NCBI RefSeq assembly: GCF_002891295.1
Contig: NZ_LGUI01000010.1
Location: 124,001 to 188,000 of the forward strand
DNA length: 64,000 nt
From: Streptomyces eurocidicus
GTDB taxonomy: Bacteria > Actinomycetota > Actinomycetes > Streptomycetales > Streptomycetaceae
Direction: 5' to 3'
In this document: positions 1 to 9,941 of the stretch, one piece after another
Position numbering within the stretch: the stretch's first letter is position 1
How the letters are laid out: each line of letters opens with the position of its first letter
Notes under the pieces: generated by a model
Database searches by the model: none
The model's input: the letters and a program-made list of their open reading frames with translations, nothing else
What the model was told of the DNA's origin: nothing
Position numbers and translations under genes: made by a program

Positions 1-37
1 CTGAATTCATCCGTCTCCTTCACGAGGTGTGAAACTC

Positions 38-2317
38 ATGCTGGAAGCCTACGAAGCGATTAACGAGACCCGGCCCCGGATCCGCCGGGACGTGCTCTTC
101 ACGGAGACGCCGGACGGCGTGCTGTTCCACAACGCGCACGGCGGGTTCCATCTCAATTCCAGGTCCGGCTACCGTTTCGCCACCCTGATAGTCCCGCACC
201 TGAACGGGGAGCACCGGGTCGCCGATCTCTGCGAGGGGCTCGGCGAGCCCCAGCGGGCCATGGTCGGCCGGCTGGTGCGGACGCTGTACGAGCGCGGGTT
301 CGCCCGTGACACCCCCGTACCGGACGGTCCGTCGGTCACGCCGTCGGCCCCGGAGGTCGCCGAGCGCTTCGCCCCGCAGATCGCCTACGTCGACCACTAC
401 GCCGACGACGCGGCCCGCCGCTTCCAGGAGTTCCGTGCCGCCCGGGTCGCCGTGGTCGGCGAGGACCTCGTCGCCCGCTGGTGCGTCCTCGCCCTGGTCC
501 GCAACGGCAGCGCGGCCGTCGGCCATCTGGCGGGCCTCGACACCGTGGAGAACCGTTTCGCCGAGGTGCGTACCGAGGCCGCCGCGCTCACCGCCGGGGG
601 CTGCCCCGTCGACCTGGAGACGATCCCCGCGGACGGCCCGGTGCGCTGGAGCGACCTGGCCGCGTACGACGTCGTCGTGGTCACCGGCGGCCACGAGGGC
701 GCCGCGCGGCTCTTCCGGCTGGTGGCGGCCGGGGTGCCCGCGGGCAAGTCCCTGATACCTGCGGCGATGTTCGGTGACCGCGCCGTCGTCGGCCCGCTGA
801 TGACACCCGGCACCGCCGGCTGCTGGGCCTGCGCCGTCCTGCGCCTCGGCGCCCACGGCGACGCCGCCGCGGCGGCCGACCTGTGGAGCGGCATCTGTCT
901 GCCGGCCGGTGACGGACCGCCGGCCCGGGAGGCCGGCCGCGGCCTCGCCGCGATGCTCGGCAACCTCCTCGGCTACGAGGTCTTCCGCCTCACCACGGGG
1001 GCGCTGCCCGCCGAGACCCGGGGCCAGGTGATCGTCCAGGACGCCGAGTCCTTCGACGTGGTCGCGGAGCCGCTGCTGCCGCACCCCCGCTGCCCGTTCT
1101 GCCGGGACCTGACGGCCGGCACGGCGCCCTTCGCGGCCCCCGCCCCGGAGGAGCCCGCACCCGCCGGGGGCACCGCGCCCGACCTCGACACCGAGGCACT
1201 GCTCGCCGAGCTCAACCGCCGGCAGGTCCTGGTCCGCCCGCACACGGGCGTCGTCGAGCGGTTCACGGACGAGCCCTGGACGCAGACCCCGCTGAAGGTC
1301 GGCGCCGTCAGCCTGCCCACCGGGCACGCCGGACAGCGGAACATCGCCGCCTTCGACGTCCACACCGTCGCCGGAGCCCGGCTCACCGCGCTCGACGCCG
1401 CCGCCGGCGCCTATGCCGAGCACGTCGTCCCGCTGCGCGGCGTCCTCACCGGGCAGGCCCTCGACGACGCCCGCCGGGACACCCGCGCCCTCGCCCCCGC
1501 CGCGCTGACCGTCGCGAGCGGCCTCGCCGCCGACGCGCCCGATCCGGCCGCGTGGGTCCGGGCCGCCTCGCTGACCGGCGGGGAGCCGGCGCTGGTGCCG
1601 GCCGGCGCGGTGCGCACCTTCGGCCCGTACAACCGCGACCGGGTCCACACGCCGACGACGGCGGGCACCGGCGCGGGCCGTACGGCCGCCGAGGCCACGG
1701 CGCGCGGCCTGCTCTCCGCCCTGTGCCACGACGCGCTGGAGCGCGCGGTGCGCGGCACGGGCGGGGCGACCCTGGTGGCCCCGGAGGGGCTCGGGGCGGA
1801 CCCGGAGCTCGTCTTCCTGCTGAGCTCGGCCCGCAACCTCGGCGTCGAGTGCGAGCTCCTCGACCTCGGCGAGTCGGCCCGTTCCTCCGCCCATGTGCTG
1901 CTCGCCCGCGCCTTCCTCCCCCGGACCGGCGAGCGGATCTGGGCGGTGGCCGGCGAGACCGACTGGCGGCGCGCCGCCGCCGGGGCGCTGCGCGACCTGC
2001 TGGGCCAGGAGCAGCTCGGCCGGGAGCTCGCCGAGCACGGCGAGCCCCCCGTCGACCTCGGGGACCCACTGCTGGGCGACCTGGAGCCGGCGGCCCTCGC
2101 GGTCACCGGGGCGGGCGACGCCCGCGTGGGCGAGGCCACTTCGTACCCGGCGATCCTGGACCGGCTGCGCGCGGCGGGGCGCGAGGCGCTCGTCGTGCCC
2201 ACGGACTCGGCCGACCTCCTGGCCGGTGGCATCACCACCGTCCGGGTGCTCCTCACCCGCGAGGACACCCGCGCGGGCGGCGGCGAGCGTACGGACGGGG
2301 CGGCCCGTGCCCACTGA
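38..2317 (+). CDS. TOMM leader-binding / E1-like cyclodehydratase scaffold protein
   Basis: Predicted partner protein of the YcaO cyclodehydratases: it binds the precursor leader and presents it for heterocyclisation of Cys/Ser/Thr. The N-terminal ~90 residues look like a RiPP recognition element. An E1/ThiF-like region follows, with two zinc-type Cys pairs (CWAC near residue 263 and CPFC near 353). The C-terminal third resembles a degenerate YcaO fold: residues ~547-573 (AAEATARGLLSALCHDALER) align by eye with the YcaO glutamate helix but lack the Asn-Gly and paired Glu residues, so it is probably non-catalytic. ATG at 38 is preferred over GTG at 29 because GAGG at 24-27 is 10 bases before ATG but only 1 base before GTG. 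The stop overlaps the next gene by 11 bases, indicating translational coupling. The gene starts at the window edge, so the operon may extend upstream. Confidence 0.82.
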   Translation: MLEAYEAINETRPRIRRDVLFTETPDGVLFHNAHGGFHLNSRSGYRFATLIVPHLNGEHRVADLCEGLGEPQRAMVGRLVRTLYERGFARDTPVPDGPSVTPSAPEVAERFAPQIAYVDHYADDAARRFQEFRAARVAVVGEDLVARWCVLALVRNGSAAVGHLAGLDTVENRFAEVRTEAAALTAGGCPVDLETIPADGPVRWSDLAAYDVVVVTGGHEGAARLFRLVAAGVPAGKSLIPAAMFGDRAVVGPLMTPGTAGCWACAVLRLGAHGDAAAAADLWSGICLPAGDGPPAREAGRGLAAMLGNLLGYEVFRLTTGALPAETRGQVIVQDAESFDVVAEPLLPHPRCPFCRDLTAGTAPFAAPAPEEPAPAGGTAPDLDTEALLAELNRRQVLVRPHTGVVERFTDEPWTQTPLKVGAVSLPTGHAGQRNIAAFDVHTVAGARLTALDAAAGAYAEHVVPLRGVLTGQALDDARRDTRALAPAALTVASGLAADAPDPAAWVRAASLTGGEPALVPAGAVRTFGPYNRDRVHTPTTAGTGAGRTAAEATARGLLSALCHDALERAVRGTGGATLVAPEGLGADPELVFLLSSARNLGVECELLDLGESARSSAHVLLARAFLPRTGERIWAVAGETDWRRAAAGALRDLLGQEQLGRELAEHGEPPVDLGDPLLGDLEPAALAVTGAGDARVGEATSYPAILDRLRAAGREALVVPTDSADLLAGGITTVRVLLTREDTRAGGGERTDGAARAH

Positions 2318-4355
2318 GACCACGGCCGCACCGGCCGTGCCCTCCGTGCCGGGGACGCCTCCCGAGTGGGAGCGCGTGTGCCGGGACCTGGCCGCTCTGC
2401 TGCGCGACTCCGGGTCCGGGCCGGTCGAGGTCACGGCGCTCGGCTTCCGGGACGGGCTGGCCCAGGGCCCCTCGTCCGGCCCCTCGTCCAGTCACAGTCC
2501 CGTGCCGCGCGTACAGCTCTACGGGCACCACGCGCTCGTCGGACCGCTCCCCCGCGCCGGCGGCGAGGGCGACGCGGCCCGGCCGTGCCCCCGGTGCCTG
2601 GCCCGCCGCTGGCAGTCGGTGCGCGGCAGGGCGCTGCGCGACGCGCTGGAGCTGGGCTCGGGCACCCGGGCCGCCGGCGTGCCGCCGTACGCCCTGCCGT
2701 TCCTGGCCGACACGATCGCCGCACTGCTGACGGCGCACCGGGAGCGGGAGGCCGGAAGGGCCCGCGAGGCGTCCACGACCGCGGGGGACGAAGCGGCCGC
2801 GGGGACCGGGGGCACCCGTGACACCGGCACGGCCGGCGCCGACGGCCCCTTCCCCGCCGTCCACCTCGTCGATCTGGAGACCCTGCGCGTCAGCCGCCAC
2901 CCGCTCGTCCCCGACGCCGAGTGCCCGGACTGCGGGCGCGGCGTCCCCGACGACGCGCGGACCGCGACGCTCACGCTGCGGCCCGCGCCCGAGCACCGGC
3001 CCGGCTCGTTCCGGGTGCGCGGGATCGGCGCGTACGACCTGCCGACGGAGGCGTTCGCCAATCCGCTGTGCGGCGCCCTCGGCCCCGGTGTGGTGCACGA
3101 CGTGGCGTCGGCGACGACGTCGGCGACGGTCGGCTGCTTCGAGCTGCGCTCGGGCGAGTACCTGCGCGAGACGTTCTGGGGCGGCCACGCCGACTCGTAC
3201 GCGGACAGCGCCAGGATCGGCGTCCTGGAGGGTCTCGAACGGGCGGCGGGGATGCGCGCCCGCGGCCGGCGGACCCGGGTGCGGGCCTCCCTGGCGGCCC
3301 TGCGGGCGCGGGGCGAGGCGGCCGTCGACCCCCGCGAGTGCGGTCTGTACCCGCCGGAGTTCCACCGCGCCGAGCCCCGGGTCACCCCCTTCACGCCCGA
3401 CCGGGAGATCCCCTGGGTGTGGGGGTACTCGCTGCGGGACCACCGCCCGCTGCTGGTGCCCGAGATCCTCACGTACTACGGCACCCCGGGCCTGGAGAAC
3501 CGCTTCGTGCAGGAGAGCTCCAACGGCTGCGCCTCGGGCGGCTCGCTGGAGGAGGCCGTCTACTTCGGGCTGATGGAGGTCGTCGAGCGCGACGCGTTCC
3601 TGCTGGCCTGGTACGGGCGGCCGGCGCTCCCCGAGATCGACCCGCGGACCAGCGCCGACCCCCGGACGCGGCAGATGGTGGACCGGCTGGCGATGTACGG
3701 CTACGAGGCGCGGTTCTTCGACACCCGGATCACCTTCCCGGTGCCGGTGGTCACCGCCGTCGCGGTCCGCGCCGACGGCGGCCCCGGCACGATGTGCTTC
3801 GGCGCGGGCGCCGGCCTCGACCCGGAGGCGGCGCTCGCCGGCGGGCTCTGCGAGATCGCCACCGACGCGGTGAACATCCGCGGCCGGGCCGAGCGCGACG
3901 GGGAGCGGCTGCGGGCCATGGCCGCCGACTTCGACAAGGTGCTGGCGCTGCACGACCACCCGCTGGTCTACGGCCTCCCGGAGATGTCCGGGCACGCCGG
4001 GTTCCTGCTGGCGGCGCGGGGGCCGAAGCGTTCGATGGCGGAGCTGTACGGGCCCGGCACCCGGGTGCTGCCCGCCTCGGGCGACCTCAGGGACGACGTC
4101 GAGCGGTGCGTGGCGACGGTGGCGGACGCGGGGTTCGACGTGGTCGTCGTCGACCAGACCCTGCCCGAACAGCGCGACCTGGGCCTGCACACGGTCTCCG
4201 TGCTCGTGCCGGGGCTGCTCCCCATCGACTTCGGGTGGCGGCGACAGCGGGCGCCGCACATGCCGCGGATGCGGACGGCGCTGCGCGAGGCCGGGCTGCG
4301 CGACCGCGATCTGCGGCCCGGGGACCTCAACCCGGCCCCGCACCCCTTTCCTTGA
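2307..4355 (+). CDS. YcaO (SagD-type) cyclodehydratase 1
   Basis: ATP-dependent YcaO enzyme predicted to form azolines from Cys, Ser or Thr of the precursor core, working with the preceding scaffold protein. The N-terminal domain has two Cys pairs typical of TOMM cyclodehydratases (CPRC near residue 94, CPDC near 206). The YcaO domain keeps the ATP/Mg motifs: EGLER near 307, SSNGCASGGSLEEA near 404, then EVVERD. The C-terminus ends PAPHPFP, a proline-rich tail of the PxPxP kind needed for activity in this family. GTG 2307 is chosen because it overlaps the previous stop and gives 682 residues, normal for the family; the open frame extends further upstream but that part is antisense-like junk. 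A close paralogue lies at 12880. Confidence 0.88.
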   Translation: MPTETTAAPAVPSVPGTPPEWERVCRDLAALLRDSGSGPVEVTALGFRDGLAQGPSSGPSSSHSPVPRVQLYGHHALVGPLPRAGGEGDAARPCPRCLARRWQSVRGRALRDALELGSGTRAAGVPPYALPFLADTIAALLTAHREREAGRAREASTTAGDEAAAGTGGTRDTGTAGADGPFPAVHLVDLETLRVSRHPLVPDAECPDCGRGVPDDARTATLTLRPAPEHRPGSFRVRGIGAYDLPTEAFANPLCGALGPGVVHDVASATTSATVGCFELRSGEYLRETFWGGHADSYADSARIGVLEGLERAAGMRARGRRTRVRASLAALRARGEAAVDPRECGLYPPEFHRAEPRVTPFTPDREIPWVWGYSLRDHRPLLVPEILTYYGTPGLENRFVQESSNGCASGGSLEEAVYFGLMEVVERDAFLLAWYGRPALPEIDPRTSADPRTRQMVDRLAMYGYEARFFDTRITFPVPVVTAVAVRADGGPGTMCFGAGAGLDPEAALAGGLCEIATDAVNIRGRAERDGERLRAMAADFDKVLALHDHPLVYGLPEMSGHAGFLLAARGPKRSMAELYGPGTRVLPASGDLRDDVERCVATVADAGFDVVVVDQTLPEQRDLGLHTVSVLVPGLLPIDFGWRRQRAPHMPRMRTALREAGLRDRDLRPGDLNPAPHPFP

Positions 4356-4470
4356 TCCCTTGCCCCCTTGGCCCCTTGGCCCTCTGTTCCCCCGCTCTCC
4401 GCCCACCCCTCTGATTCCCCCACTCCCCGGCCGATTGAGCTGAAACGAGCCGAACACCTAAGGAGAACCC

Positions 4471-6062
4471 GTGGGTTTCGCCCATGAATACGCGGCTGCG
4501 ATCATGCACCGCGGCAGGATCCCCATGGAGCCCGTCGACTTCGTGCCCGACTGGTCGGACCGGCCGCGCAAGGGGAAGTTCTACCCGGGCGCCGAGTCCG
4601 TCCCGCTGCCGGACGGCGCCCTGCCGGACCCCGGCGCCACCGTCCAGGAAGGCGTCTTCGGCGCCTCCGGGCCCCGGGACGAACCGTTCACCCTGCCCCT
4701 GCTGAGCGGGATGCTGCTCGACTCCTACGGCCGCGTCGGCCGCCGCCTGGGCGTCCAGGCCAACACCGACCTGCCGTCCCTGCCGCTCTACACCGACGCC
4801 AACTGGTCCCGGGGCAGCGCCTCGGGCGGCGGCCTCTACCCCGTCACCGTCTACTGGGTCAGCGGCCCCGGCGGCCCCTTCACCCCGGGCGTGCACCACT
4901 ACTCCACGACGCACCACGCCATGCAGCGCCTGCTGACGGGCGACGTCACCGGAGAGGTCCGCGAGGCCCTGGGGAACGGCACGACCGCGGACCAGTTCCT
5001 CGTCCTCGGCGTGAAGTTCTGGCAGAACGCCTTCAAGTACAACAGCTTCTGCATGCACGCGGTCAGCATGGACGTCGGTGCCGCCCTCCAGACCTGGCGC
5101 GTCTGGGCGCGCGCCCGCGGGCTGCGGGTCGAGCCGGCGCTGTGGTTCGACGAGGAGCGGCTGGCCCGGCTGCTGGGCGTCGACGCCGCCGAGGAGGGGA
5201 TCTTCGCCGTCGTGCCGCTCTCCTGGGAGGGCGCGCCCCCGGCGGCGGCCGCCCCCGTACCGGTCGCCGAGGGCCCCGCGCCGCGCGTCCGCCGCACCGA
5301 GAGCGAGCGCTCCCGCCGGGTCGTCGTCTTCGAGACGGTGCGGCGCGTCCAGGCCGCGACCGTCGGGCACGCCGCCGACCGCCCGGCGCCGGGCGCCCTC
5401 GCCCCGGCCGCCGCCCTGCCCGCCGGGAGGGCGAGCGCGTGGCGCTGCCGGAGGCCCCGCCGCTGGCCATGGGGGTGCGCGAGGCGCTGCGGCGCCGGCG
5501 CAGCAGCTTCGGCCGCTTCGACGCCCGGCGGCCCCTCTCCGCCGGGGAACTGGCCGCGACCCTGGCGGCCGCCGCGGCCACGTCCGTCGGCGACGACGCC
5601 GCGGTCCCCGGCGGACCGCCGCTCGCCAAGCTGTACGTCTTCGTCAACCACGTGGCGGGCGTCGCGCCCGGGGCGTACGAGTACGTGGCCGACGACCACG
5701 CGCTGCGGCTGGTGAAGCCGGGGCCACCGGGCGCCTTCCTCCAGAAGAACTACTTCCTGTCCAACTACAACCTGGAGCAGGCCGGGGCCGTCGTCGTGCC
5801 CGCCGTCCGCACCGCGGCCGTCCTGGACGCGGTCGGCGACCGCGGCTACCGGCTGGTCAACGCCACGGTCGGCGCGGTCGCGCAGACCTTCTACACCACG
5901 GCGGCCGCCCTGGGGCTGGGCGGCGGGGTCGCGCTCGGCTTCGACACCGTCTCCTTCGTCGAGGAGCTGGATCTCGCCGGAAGCGGCGAGGCACCACTAC
6001 TGATCATGCTCATCGGCCATGAGCGGCCCGGCTCCGCCGACTTCCGCTACGAGATCGCCTGA
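4471..6062 (+). CDS. SagB-type FMN azoline dehydrogenase, reading frame broken
   Basis: Predicted flavin-dependent dehydrogenase that oxidises azolines to thiazoles/oxazoles. Two nitroreductase-like halves are visible. The first, in the frame of GTG 4471, has SRGSASGGGLYP and YNSFCMHAVSMDVG. The second, in the frame ending at 6062, has RRRRSSFGRFD and a C-terminal YTTAAALGLGGG stretch. The frames switch by -1 around 5400-5430, inside an Ala/Pro-rich linker. Read through in the first frame, the protein gains a ~90-residue basic nonsense tail ending at 5715. One added base near 5425 would join LPA to REGERVALPEAPP and restore a single ~530-residue enzyme, the size expected of two-domain SagB proteins. 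Alternatively the second half starts at GTG 5439, which has a good GGGAGG site 8 bases upstream. Start 4471 follows AAGGAG. A sequencing indel is the simplest explanation. Confidence 0.75.
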
Positions 6063-6078
6063 GCGGCACGGGGAAGCC

Positions 6079-8880
6079 ATGACCCACCAGACCACCCACC
6101 GGACCACCCCGGACGACGGCGCGAGCTGGGCGCTCGGCCCCCGGTTCATGCTGCGCGTGGCCGGGCTGCCACTGGAGTCCGTGCACGGCCTGCGCTGCCC
6201 GGAGGCCGGCGACTGGGCCGACCGCGCGCTGCACGCCGAGACCCGGCTGCGGTCGCGGGGCGCCGAGCTCAGCGACCGGCTGCACCCGCTCGTCAAGGGC
6301 GCCGGCGACGAGCACGCCCGGCGCCGGCTGCTGCGCCTGCGCCGGGAGGTGTTCAACGGCAAGCGGCCGGCCGCGCCCGAGGAGGCCGTCGCCCTGGTCG
6401 CCACCGCCGACCCGGCGACCGCCGAGGCGGTCGCCGGCTGGGTGCGCGACCACCGGGCCCTGGAGGCGCTCCGCGCCGAGGGCGCCGCGCTGCTCGCCGC
6501 CGGGACCGCCCGCAGCCGCGCCGAACTGCGCCGCCTGCTGGGCGAGGAGCGGCTGCGGCTCGGGCTGCTGCTCGCGTCGCCGACGCTGGAAGGCCGGCTG
6601 GACGCGTACGCGCGGACCGATCCCGCCCGGCGGCCGGACAAACGGCTGCGCAAGGTCGAGCGTTCGGCCCTGGCCTATCTCTACCGGACCGCCCGTAAGA
6701 CCAGCCCCTTCAGTACCTTCACGGCGGTGGCCCTCGGCCGCTTCGCCGCGCCCGGCCCCGAAGCCCGCCCGGGGGACGGCGAGGAGACGATCCGCCTCCC
6801 CGAGGTCTGGTCCAGCCACCCCCGGCTCAACGTCGTCGTCCTGGCCCGGCTCACCGAGCTGATCCTCGCCGACCCCGCCCGGCGCGCCGACCTGCCCGTC
6901 GTCCTCGCCTCCGGCTGGGGGCACGACGACGACCGGATCCGCTACGTACGCCGCTCGCTGACCGCGGGCGACGACGGCGCGGCCGTCACCTTCGACGTGG
7001 CCGGCGACCGGCTGTTCTTCCTCCGGCGCAGCGGCACCCTGGAGCGGCTGCTCGCCCTCTTCGCACGGCGTCCCGAGGTGCGGTACGAGGAGCTGGCGCG
7101 GTGGCTGGGCGAGGAGCGCGACGCGGACCGGGAGGAGTGCGAGCGCTATCTGACGGCGCTGCTGGAGCTGGGCATGGTGCAGATCCCCGCGCTGCGCACG
7201 GATGTCCACGCGGCCGATCCGCTGCGGGCCTTCCGCGACTCCCTGCGCGCCGTGGCGCGCCCCTGGGCGGAGGAGCTCGCGGAGGCCCTGGAGCGGCCGG
7301 TCGCCTGTGTCGACCGCTACGCCGCGGCCGGCGCCGGGCGGCGCCGCGAGCTGCTGGCCGAGCTGCGCGAGTCGCTCGCCGGGATCCAGCGGGGGCTCGG
7401 GGCCCCGGAACCGGCGCTGCCGCAGACCCTGCTCTACGAGGACGTGCGCGCCGGGTCCGGCGACCCGGCGGCGGAATCCGCCGTGAGCTGTGACCCATGG
7501 GCCTGGGAGGGCCCCGACGGCGGCCCGTTCGCGTCGCTGCGCTCGCTGGAACGCGTGCTGCCCGCCTTCGATCTGACGCTGCCCCAACGGCTCACGCTCA
7601 AGGGCTTCTTCCGGGCGCGGTACGGCCGGGGCGGCCGCTGCGAGGACCTCCTGAGGCTCGTGCACGACTTCCACGAGGACTTCTACGACCAGTACCTGAC
7701 CTTCGCCGCGCGCCGGAAGCCGTTCGACGAGGACGGTTCGTACGTCCCCGAGCCCAACTGGCTGGGCCTGCCCCAGATCACGGCCGTGGACGCGGCCCGT
7801 GCGGAGTGGACCGCCCGGATGCGCCGGCTGTGGGACACCGCGCGGGGCGCCGAGGAGATCCGCGTCCACGCCGGTACGGTCGACGCCGTCGCCGGAAAGC
7901 TCGCCGGGGTGGCGCCGGACTTCGCGCCGCAGAGCCACTTCCTCCAGCCGGTGCGCCGCGACGGGGATCCGCTGGCCGTGCTCAACCAGTCGTACGGCGG
8001 GCTCGCCTTCCCCTTCAGCCGCTTCACCCACTGCTACGACGACGCCGAGGGGGACGGCGGCACCCTCGCCGACCGCGTCCGGCACGCCGCGGCCGCCGCG
8101 CAGCCGGAGGGCGCGGTGTTCGCCGAGATCACCGGTGGCTTCGTCACCAGCAACCTCAACCTGCACGGGCGCCTCACGGACTACGAGATCGTCTGCCCCG
8201 GCGAGACCAGCTCGGTTCCCGGGGAGCACCGGATCCACCTCGACGACCTCTATGTCGAGGACGACCCGGCGGCGGACCGGCTCGTGCTGCGCTCACGGCG
8301 GCTCGGACGCGAGGTCGTCCCCGTCTACCTCGGCTATCTCGTGCCCCTGGCGCTCCCCGAGATCCCCCGCACCCTGCTGCTGCTCTCCCCGACCTCCATG
8401 GCGCCGCTCGACGTGTGGGGCGGGGTCCCGGAGGGCGCGCCCGAGAACGGGGTGACCCGCCGGCCCCGGGTGCGCTACGGCGGCCTGGTCCTCAGCCGGC
8501 GCAGCTGGACCGCGCCCGCCTCCGCGCTGCCCGCACGCCCCGCCGGTCCCGGGCCGGAGGACGACGCGTCCTGGTTCCTCGCCTGGCGGCGCTGGCGCGC
8601 GGAACACCGGCTGCCGCTCCGGGTCTTCGCCACCGTCACCCCGGCCGGGACCGCCGGTGGTGCCGCGCGGGCCAAGCCGCAGTACGTCGACTTCGACAGC
8701 CCCCTCTCGCTCACCGCCCTGGACGGGCTGCTGAAGGACCCCGGGGACCGGGTGGTCCTCCGTGAGGCGCTGCCCGACGAGGACGGTCTGCGCGCCGTCT
8801 CCGACCGGGGCACCCATGTCGTCGAACTCGCCGTCGAGACCCTCCGCAACGACCGCAAAGGAACCGGTGCGCCGTCATGA
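6079..8880 (+). CDS. LanB-type dehydratase, glutamylation domain protein
   Basis: Class I lantibiotic dehydratase N-terminal (glutamylation) enzyme. The family uses glutamyl-tRNA(Glu) to glutamylate Ser/Thr side chains before elimination to Dha/Dhb. The 933-residue protein shows the family start (FMLRVAGLPLESV near residue 24), the RTARKTSPFSTFTAVALG signature near 203, and a normal family C-terminus. It lacks the elimination domain, which is encoded by the next gene; this split LanB layout is typical of thiopeptides and goadsporin. ATG 6079 is chosen for the GGGGAAG site just upstream; the gap to the dehydrogenase gene is 16 bases. It overlaps the next gene by 4 bases (ATGA). With YcaO enzymes in the same operon, it predicts a peptide carrying both azoles and dehydroamino acids. 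Confidence 0.9.
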   Translation: MTHQTTHRTTPDDGASWALGPRFMLRVAGLPLESVHGLRCPEAGDWADRALHAETRLRSRGAELSDRLHPLVKGAGDEHARRRLLRLRREVFNGKRPAAPEEAVALVATADPATAEAVAGWVRDHRALEALRAEGAALLAAGTARSRAELRRLLGEERLRLGLLLASPTLEGRLDAYARTDPARRPDKRLRKVERSALAYLYRTARKTSPFSTFTAVALGRFAAPGPEARPGDGEETIRLPEVWSSHPRLNVVVLARLTELILADPARRADLPVVLASGWGHDDDRIRYVRRSLTAGDDGAAVTFDVAGDRLFFLRRSGTLERLLALFARRPEVRYEELARWLGEERDADREECERYLTALLELGMVQIPALRTDVHAADPLRAFRDSLRAVARPWAEELAEALERPVACVDRYAAAGAGRRRELLAELRESLAGIQRGLGAPEPALPQTLLYEDVRAGSGDPAAESAVSCDPWAWEGPDGGPFASLRSLERVLPAFDLTLPQRLTLKGFFRARYGRGGRCEDLLRLVHDFHEDFYDQYLTFAARRKPFDEDGSYVPEPNWLGLPQITAVDAARAEWTARMRRLWDTARGAEEIRVHAGTVDAVAGKLAGVAPDFAPQSHFLQPVRRDGDPLAVLNQSYGGLAFPFSRFTHCYDDAEGDGGTLADRVRHAAAAAQPEGAVFAEITGGFVTSNLNLHGRLTDYEIVCPGETSSVPGEHRIHLDDLYVEDDPAADRLVLRSRRLGREVVPVYLGYLVPLALPEIPRTLLLLSPTSMAPLDVWGGVPEGAPENGVTRRPRVRYGGLVLSRRSWTAPASALPARPAGPGPEDDASWFLAWRRWRAEHRLPLRVFATVTPAGTAGGAARAKPQYVDFDSPLSLTALDGLLKDPGDRVVLREALPDEDGLRAVSDRGTHVVELAVETLRNDRKGTGAPS

Positions 8881-9941
8881 CCGTATCCAGCCCCGAACCC
8901 GCCGGCCCCCCGGCGGCCGCGCCCGGCGCCTGGCAGGCCCTGCACATCCACTACGCCGCGAACCCGGCGCCCCTGATGACCCGGTGCGTCGGCCCGCTCG
9001 TCGAGGGACTCCTCGCCGACGGCCTGCTGGAGAGCCACTTCTTCATCAACTACTGGCTGGAGGGACCCCACATCCGGCTGCGGCTGAAGCCCGCGACCGA
9101 GGCGGCCACGGAGGCCGTGCTCGCTCGCGCCGAGGAGGCGGTCGCCGCCTTCCTCCGGGAGCGCCCCGCGCTCTACGAGGTCGACTCCTCGGGGTTCCTC
9201 AACGAGTTCTACAACACCCTCTTCGAGCTGGAGTTCCCGGCGGACGAGCGGGACGGCTTCCTCGCGTCCGACGGGCGGATGAGGCTCAAACCGAACAACA
9301 GCTTCAGCCGGCAGCCCTACGAGCCGGAGTACGGCAAGTACGGCGGCCCGGCCGGGGTCGCGCTCGCCGAGTGGCACTTCCGGCACTCCAGCGAGCTCGT
9401 CATCGACGCCGTGCGCGGTATGAATCTCCACCTGCGGACCGTACGGCTGGGCACCTCGGCCCAGCTGATGATGGTGATGGCCGGCTGCTTCCTGCCCGAC
9501 CGGGAGGAGCTCGCCGGATATCTGGACCGGTACCACGTCTTCTGGCACAAGGCGTTCTCCGGGACGAACTTCATCGGCGCGGGCGAGTACGACCGCGGCT
9601 ACGAGACCACCGGCCGGGCACTGGCCCGGCGCTTCGAGGCGGTCCTGGACGCCCTGGCCCGGGGCGAGTCCGACCGTCTGCCGCGCTTCCTGCGCGGCTG
9701 GGCCGCGCACTGCGCCGAGCTGCGGGAGCGCGCCACCGCGCTGGCCGTGGGCGGGGAGCTCGTCTTCCGCTCCTGGGACGGCACCGCCGACGAGCGGGTG
9801 ACCGACCCGGCCGTCGCCCTGCCCCTGCTGCTCTCCCCCTATATGCACATGACCAACAACCGCCTCCATGTGACGATCCGCGACGAGGCGTACCTGTCGT
9901 ACGTCCTGGGGCGCGCCCTGCGCGAGGAGAGCGTCCGATGA
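8877..9941 (+). CDS. LanB elimination-domain (SpaB_C / thiopeptide-type) protein
   Basis: Stand-alone SpaB_C-like protein of 354 residues, predicted to eliminate glutamate from glutamylated Ser/Thr to give dehydroalanine and dehydrobutyrine. Family features are the opening HIHYAANPAPLMTRCVGPL (from residue ~23), FINYWLEGPHIRLRLKP near 55, and the C-terminal HMTNNRLHVTIRDEAYLSYVLGRAL. Pyridine synthases of thiopeptide pathways share this fold, so a cyclase role cannot be excluded from sequence alone. As the only such protein in the window, sitting directly behind the glutamylation enzyme, elimination is the likelier job. It overlaps both neighbours by 4 bases. Confidence 0.82.
   Translation: MTVSSPEPAGPPAAAPGAWQALHIHYAANPAPLMTRCVGPLVEGLLADGLLESHFFINYWLEGPHIRLRLKPATEAATEAVLARAEEAVAAFLRERPALYEVDSSGFLNEFYNTLFELEFPADERDGFLASDGRMRLKPNNSFSRQPYEPEYGKYGGPAGVALAEWHFRHSSELVIDAVRGMNLHLRTVRLGTSAQLMMVMAGCFLPDREELAGYLDRYHVFWHKAFSGTNFIGAGEYDRGYETTGRALARRFEAVLDALARGESDRLPRFLRGWAAHCAELRERATALAVGGELVFRSWDGTADERVTDPAVALPLLLSPYMHMTNNRLHVTIRDEAYLSYVLGRALREESVR

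Noticed and set aside
20..2434. 804-residue open frame on the minus strand
   Set aside because: Antisense shadow of the scaffold gene: low-complexity Gly/Arg/Ala composition with no domain, a common artefact in high-GC DNA.
2253..4457. 734-residue minus-strand frame opposite YcaO 1
   Set aside because: Shadow frame caused by GC-biased codons; the plus strand encodes a clear YcaO protein.
4356..4470. Possible second precursor peptide between YcaO 1 and the dehydrogenase gene
   Set aside because: The 114 bases are C-rich with short CCTTGGCCC repeats and no start with a ribosome site leading to a leader/core-like peptide.
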